64,000 nucleotides of DNA from Sclerodactyla briareus (lineage: Eukaryota > Echinodermata > Holothuroidea > Dendrochirotida > Sclerodactylidae): the NCBI GenBank assembly GCA_026419785.1, contig JAODTK010005806.1, forward strand, positions 106,630-170,629, read 5' to 3'. A program made the translations under genes and the position numbers. The notes beneath the pieces were generated by a model that ran no database searches, was not told the origin of the DNA, and saw only the letters and a list, made by a program, of their open reading frames with translations. Shown here piece by piece: positions 58,605-64,000 of this stretch (its first letter is position 1; each line of letters begins with the position of its first letter).

Positions 58605-59990
58605 CCTATCTTGACCAACCACCTAATGGGGTTCCTGTACCCTGGTAAGAAAGCTACACACTTAATTCAAGGTTTCAGACTTTGAAATCTGGTAACGTTA
58701 GATGGACCTCGACCTGACCAAAACAATAGGGTTAATGTAGTCATCACGGGGACTTACACAAACCAAGTATGAGCCTATTCACCCCGCTTACAAAAAACAA
58801 TAGGTTAAGTACTCCCCATAAGGTAGATACACACAATTAAACCTGATCAGACCAACCCTTCTGGACTTATCGGGTTTACAAGGTTTTCAGACTTGACATT
58901 CTGGTGACCTCAGAGACCTCTGACCCGACCCCCCCAAAAACAATAGGAGTTCATATACTCATCATGGGGAACAAACATACCAAGTATGAGTCATCATCCA
59001 GGGGGGTCCAGTATCGGGTTCACAAGCCAAAATTAGCTAAAATATCAAATTTTCACAAAGTTTCTATTTTCGATTTATAAAATTCCTCCGACCTGAACCA
59101 AAAAACAATTAGGTTCCTGTACTCCCCAGGAGAAAGATTACACCTATTTTCAACTTGATCAGACCAACAATATGGACTTATCGTGTTTACACGGTTTCAG
59201 ACTTTGATCTATGGTGACCTCAGATGACTCTGACCTGACCAAAACAATAGGGTTATGTACTCATCATGGGGAAACACACAGACCAAATATGATCTCATTT
59301 CCATAAGGGTGAGGTCGAGATATCGTGTTTCCAAGCAAAATTGGCCAAAATATCGAATTTTCACAACATTTCCTATTTTCGACCAAAATTCACTCCAGAC
59401 AGAACCATAAAAACAATAGGGTTCCTGTATCCCCAAAGAAAGCTATTACACTCATTTCAAACGTGATCGACCAACCATTCTGATTATCGTGTTTACAAGG
59501 TTCCGATTGCACCCTCGGTGACCCCGATGACTATGACTGACCCCAAAACGATAGGGTTCATGTAACTCATCATGGGACACACACACCAAGGATGAGCTTC
59601 ATCCATCAGGTGGGGTCGAGTTATCGTGTTTACAAGCCAAAATTGCCAAAATATCAAATTTCACCAAATTTCTATTTTGACCAAAATCAACCCAGACCTG
59701 AACCAAAAACAAAGAGTTCCTTACTCCCCCTAGAAAGCTATACACCAATTTTCAAACTTGATCAGACAACCATTCTGGACTTATGTGGTTACAAGTTTTC
59801 AGACTTTGACCTTCTGGGACCTAAAGATGGACTCGCCTGACCCAAAAATCAATAGGGTTCATGTACTCATCATGGGGAAACACACAGACCAAGGATGAGC
59901 AATGACCTACCCAGACCTTATCAAGTTATAGTGTTTACAAGATGGGCTCACACACACACCACACACACACACACACACACGACGTGACTG
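58605..59990 (+). repeat. 300-bp tandem array with (CA)n right end
   Basis: The word ATCATGGGGAAACACAC and relatives recur near 58,741, 58,961, 59,262, 59,569 and 59,869, spacings 220, 301, 307 and 300 bp. Each unit carries, in order, AACAATAGGGTTCCTGTA, GAAAGCTA.ACAC, TTGATCAGACCAACC, GGACTTATCGTGTTTACAAG, TTTCAGACTTTGA, GGTGACCTCAGATGAC, CTGACCTGACC, AACAATAGGGTTCATGTACT, CAAGTATGAGC and (twice per unit) GCCAAAAT-type words. The first unit is short. The array ends GACCTTATCAAGTTATAGTG, GGGCTCACACACACACC and a CA tract at 59,949-59,981. Other copies lie at 21,480-21,820 (same orientation) and 1,830-2,640 (inverted). No coding content; units have drifted by many small indels. Confidence 0.88.
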
Positions 59991-60590
59991 CATAGGATTC
60001 ATTGACTCGTCAAGAAAATCAAAAAATATGGTGGTTGTAGCCTCCATGTTAAGCTTACTGAAGTATTATTGGGCCAGGGCAGCAGAGCTGCCATTCCAAC
60101 CCTCGTCTTTTCTGTCCCTTTCATTTACGGTGATACATCCAATTAGGGATATCATCTCACCACATAAATACATTTACGCATGTCTGCAACTGATCTTCAG
60201 GTGATAGCGGCACATCAGAGAAGGAACTCCCGATGGACGTGCCCGACATTCACGAGGCAGGGGTGAGAAATTCCTGGTCGAGGCCTAGTGAACGTCCCTG
60301 TTGCAGGACACGAGTGCAGCTTCCCTCCAAGAAAGGAGCGGAGTGAAAATTGTTGACACCAAGGCCTGAGACCAGGGACTATTGGCATTGCACTTACAGT
60401 TCCTGCCACCTCACGCTAACATTCGGGCCCAAATAGATATATTATCCGGAAAGACAGACAGACGGACGGCAACGTTGGACACCAGACATTTTCGAATCAT
60501 TAACTGCGATCATTAACTGGCTTCCGAAGAGGGAAAAATAATAATTTTTAGAAGGAGCAAGCTAGCAAGCCTCTGGCTAAAGAATCTCAC

Positions 60591-60673
60591 CGAGGTCCAC
60601 CGGATATATCTGGGTGTTCACGTCCAGAATCAGCTCATCTTGAACTTTCCGCTTCGCAGTGGAGCACTCGAAA
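60591..60673 (-). CDS. POLR2H: POLR2H (RPB8) upstream exon
   Basis: On the minus strand an acceptor CCCACAG is followed by 83 bp that read LHCEAES, then (after frame changes) KM and LILDVNTQIYPVDL. The exon then ends in CTCG before a GTGAG donor. This matches the second segment of animal RPB8 (a conserved LHCE block, then a LILDVN..IYPV.LG block), and the open Gly codon joins the exon at 49,305. Two single-base losses are needed to keep frame, one T in the Ser-Phe pair and one G after Met. The first few codons after the acceptor also fit poorly (FRVLHC where an animal RPB8 would have VSRLHC). The exon with the initiator Met was searched for between 60,700 and 64,000 and not seen, so the gene probably continues past the window. 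Confidence 0.88.
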
Positions 60674-63600
60674 CTGTGGGAGAATAAGACAGAAGAGGGA
60701 AGGCGGAAGCCCTTCAGTCAAATGCCACCATTGGTTTGTCGATAATAGGAGTTGAAAGTGATAGTTGGCGGAACACACAGTCAAGTACGGCGTCGTTGTA
60801 CAAACAGGTGCTATAGACGATAGCAAAAGCACTTGACACTGCCAAAAACATATTATTGTGAGGCGTCCACTCAATAAATGTATTAGGTTCATCAGAAATT
60901 AGCGTGGCTTAATTGTTATTTGTTATTGCATGAACAGAGTTAACCTATAAATGGCCTTTAAAGTTAATAGTGAATTTAAATGACCCACTGGTGATAAATT
61001 CGCTCAAGGAAAACAACGAGTCTCATGACAATGATTAAGTGAATGAATTAGTTACTGATGTCAACGACGCAAAAACTGCATCCAATGGGTCATAGGTGTC
61101 TGCGACTCTGTGATGTACCCCAGACCACCATCTCTCTATGCCATACTCATTATACAAGGTTACTGCCTTGTAATTCTGGCAACGAAAAAGGACAATGGGG
61201 CGACCAGATTGGATATAAGAGTAGAAATTTGCTGGAACAGGGCTCATAGGCTAATCAAAGCGGGTGAGCTCAGCGGCACTTCTGGGGTCATCAGTCAGGG
61301 GCGCAAGAGAAAAGTGTCCATGTGAGGAACATATTTCCCAGATTATGCATGAACCCTGCAGATATGCTAGTGGGGGAAGGGGGCTAAGTGGGGGGGGGGG
61401 GGGCACTGTTAGAGGGAGTTTTGGACCATGCAGTACAATAAATACCAATTACCTCATCTGTTACTGTGATTTCCTGTTACTCCGCTAAAGGGAGAATTTT
61501 TATTCTGATTGCTAGGTGAATTCACTAGCAAGAATATTTCTGTAGAACATGCAATGCCCTAGTCCAAAAGTCCCAAAGCTCAAACCTGGCAGGAATGAGG
61601 AGAAGTGCCCCTGGCAACCCCACTCAACCAACCCTTCAGCCTTATTTCTGCCAGGAATCTGTACGTTTGCCCTGCGTTCTGGCGTTCCCTATTATCACTC
61701 CCGTTAGAGCAATAGTGGTTCTCAGAGGGGTTTGAGGCCTTTTCTTTCCTCCCTTCTCATCAATGGCGTTGCCCTTCCGAAGGAGAAATCCTTGTAATAT
61801 GCATTGTGGGCAGATCCCCTAGAATTGCGTACCCAGGACCTATGACTATCACAGTGGATCTCTGTTGCTGTTATCTTCACAGTGAGATAGTCTACAGCTC
61901 CCCGGCCAATGTGGATGGAGCCTCTAAACACTAAGGAGCCAATGTATACCTCTTTAAGGGACACTACGTCATGGATACAAAAGAGGTAACATCGTGGAAA
62001 ATGGAAAACTGTATTCTATAGGTCCAACCCCATTTCAATACATGTTCCTATGTGGAGTTATTGGTCTTCAAGGTTTGGTCCAATATACAGAGAAATTGGA
62101 GGAGAACACAACTGCCAAAATAACCGCATGACGGCACACGTGGACAACCCGGGGAAGTTATGTCATGAAGTTCATTTCCTTTCGTCAACATTAGCAGAAG
62201 TTCAGGTGTCTTTTCTCGCACCAAAGTAACCATTAAAACCTACCAACCGACTACAACAATCTCACCATCGAATGAATGCTCCGAGGTGGACTGACGCATC
62301 AGTTTTCTTCAGCTAAATAATAGCCTATTTAGTTCACATGCAGTTGTCCTCAAATTGTAATGATTGCAATTGTAATGATATTGTGTCAAAGGTCATAGGG
62401 GTACAATGACCACTCAATGTCCACATAAGTGTGCAAACAATCTAGCAAACAACTCCTCTGACGGAAAATCCACATCCAACCAGCACAAAACTCAGATTTC
62501 CCCCCATATTAATCAACAAAACATCTGGAAGAGAGGGAGGATGGGTGCATTCTCAAAACTTGATGACAATTTAAAAAGGCTGTATTATTAGAACTATGGG
62601 GAGAATCCGTACTATACCATTGAGCTGTTTTCGGAGATGAGAGTGCACAATGCAAACCTTTGAAAGGTTTTTTTTGTGCAAGATGCCAGACTGGCCACCA
62701 GGGAACCCTATTTAAATACCTCAGTGTGCCCATGCAAGTACTGTACCCTGCTCTGCTCTGGGATGAGCTATTTGAATTATTTGCAGTATTGATCTGCGCA
62801 ACAAGTGTCTGTAATGACTGTATAATGCAAGCTTTCTGAACCCTCAAATGTAAGTTCGCACACACAACTGGTACGTTAGCAGAGGCCACATGTAGCCTAC
62901 ACATCACCATGCAAAATGACACTCAACATTGAGTGAGTGGGTGGTTACTATCGCAAGATTCCAAACGCCCATGAGTGGTGTGATGGCTACCAGCAAAGAG
63001 GATCAAATCTAAAGGCTTGAGATAAAGGATTCATTTACACGCATTCTAGGCTTTCAAGATCGTAACGGCGATGGCAGTTTAAATAAGAGGTTAGGATAAG
63101 GGGTCCTAGACAGTACTTAAAAAAAAAATAGGAGTCACTCTCTCCTGGATATGGGGGGGGGGGTACGACTGACAAGTGTATAAACCTCTAACAAGAATGA
63201 GAGTTTGAGATCTAGATCAGGGATTCCTTAAAGTCAAGTGAAACCATCACTAATTTGCTCAAACATCAGAATAGAGTGGGTTCAATTGACTGGAAAGTTC
63301 TTCTCAAAACCCCTGATATGATTTACTCAATTTTCCCAAGAATGTACTAAACACCTTTGCCACGGTGCTATAACCTGTTACGCCATTAAAATACCGAAAT
63401 GCATATATGCTAAAGGGTCCACTATTTTTGTCCGAGCAAAAAGTGGGATATTTTCAGGCTGGGCAATTCAGAGGGGTTACCCCACCACATTACTGGATAT
63501 TTGGGCTTTAATATTTACAAGAGCCGAAATGCTACATTAATAACATACCATATCACTGTCACAAACAGTTCCTTATCATTACCTACTGAAAAAAGTGGGA

Positions 63601-64000
63601 CAATACTGAATAATTAGGATGGATGGGGATTAGCAAAATAGGGACAATGAGCTGTAATTTCCACACATTACCCGAGCTGGGGAGCCCCTCCCTCCCCCAT
63701 CCCCCCCCCGCCCTCTTCAGCAGAAGTACTGGATTGTCCCATATGATGTTAATAGAACCTGCCACATATACACTATACTTATAGCACTCTACACACTACC
63801 AGCACGTCAGTGTACTAGTTTACCAGCAGAGAGGGCCCTCCGATCCCAGGGTATGATCGGCTCAGGCAGAACAAAAGCGATATCGCAAACATGACCAAAC
63901 AAATTGATGAACGGCTTCTGAGCATAAGGATCCCGGCACGAGGCAGCACACAGCGCTGTACAGGAAAAACGATTGGGAAAAAGTGGAAGGGGGATCGAAC
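60674..64000. other. No gene recognised; probable first intron of POLR2H
   Basis: The first POLR2H coding exon was searched for here on the minus strand and not found, so this is probably intron. A G run lies at 61,391-61,406, with more near 63,153 and a C run near 63,700. A GTGTCAAAGGTCA word, close to a DR1, lies at about 62,384-62,396. No coding frame was recognised. Confidence 0.45.

Noticed and set aside
58605-59990. CRISPR-like array
   Set aside because: Units are 300 bp, contiguous and diverged, with no short identical repeats or unique spacers, and the genome is animal.

Overview
This looks like about 64 kb of gene-poor nuclear DNA from a metazoan, probably a marine invertebrate. The grounds are one recognisable intron-rich housekeeping gene, relics of several metazoan LINE types, a tRNA-derived SINE family, tandem-unit repeats with (GT)n/(CA)n ends of the kind common in marine invertebrates, and very many long G or C runs. 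The species cannot be fixed from the window. An echinoderm or other marine deuterostome is a guess. No complete protein-coding ORF, rRNA gene, functional tRNA gene or CRISPR array was found.

The main gene is on the minus strand and spans at least 27,028-60,673. It encodes RPB8/POLR2H, a small subunit shared by RNA polymerases I, II and III. Three exons are visible: 60,591-60,673, 49,125-49,305 and the terminal 27,028-27,146. The exon with the start codon was not found and is probably beyond 64,000. Intron phases fit exactly, but two of the three exons need one- or two-base indels to stay in frame. I read this mainly as uncorrected base errors in the assembly, which would also explain why most ORFs here are short. 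Inside the 22-kb last intron lies a separate minus-strand promoter-like block (CCAAT boxes, GC box, TATA box) followed by a plausible 20-codon first exon (42,811-43,175). A CpG-rich block lies in the 11.3-kb intron (about 55,300-55,740).

Layout: 265-2,640 holds a (GT)n-headed repeat with 122-bp units and an inverted copy of a 300-bp family. 5-10 kb holds dispersed repeats and an inverted repeat. 10.6-15.5 kb is a sharply bounded GC-rich block with sub-repeats, two arrays of 91-93-bp period, a possible OTU-protease relic and a terminal A tract; it resembles an rDNA spacer but has no rRNA gene. 18.2-18.8 kb is a tandem repeat carrying DR1-like sites. 19.4-23 kb is a graveyard of three LINE relics with copies of the 300-bp family. 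35.3-39.7 kb is a direct tandem duplication of about 2.2 kb, each copy with a SINE. 52.6 kb is a 32-bp minisatellite. 58.6-60 kb is the main 300-bp array with a (CA)n end.

The strongest leads are the split, indel-bearing POLR2H, the GC-rich array block, and repeat families whose units carry nuclear-receptor DR1 or POU octamer motifs. No novel defence or metabolic system is visible.
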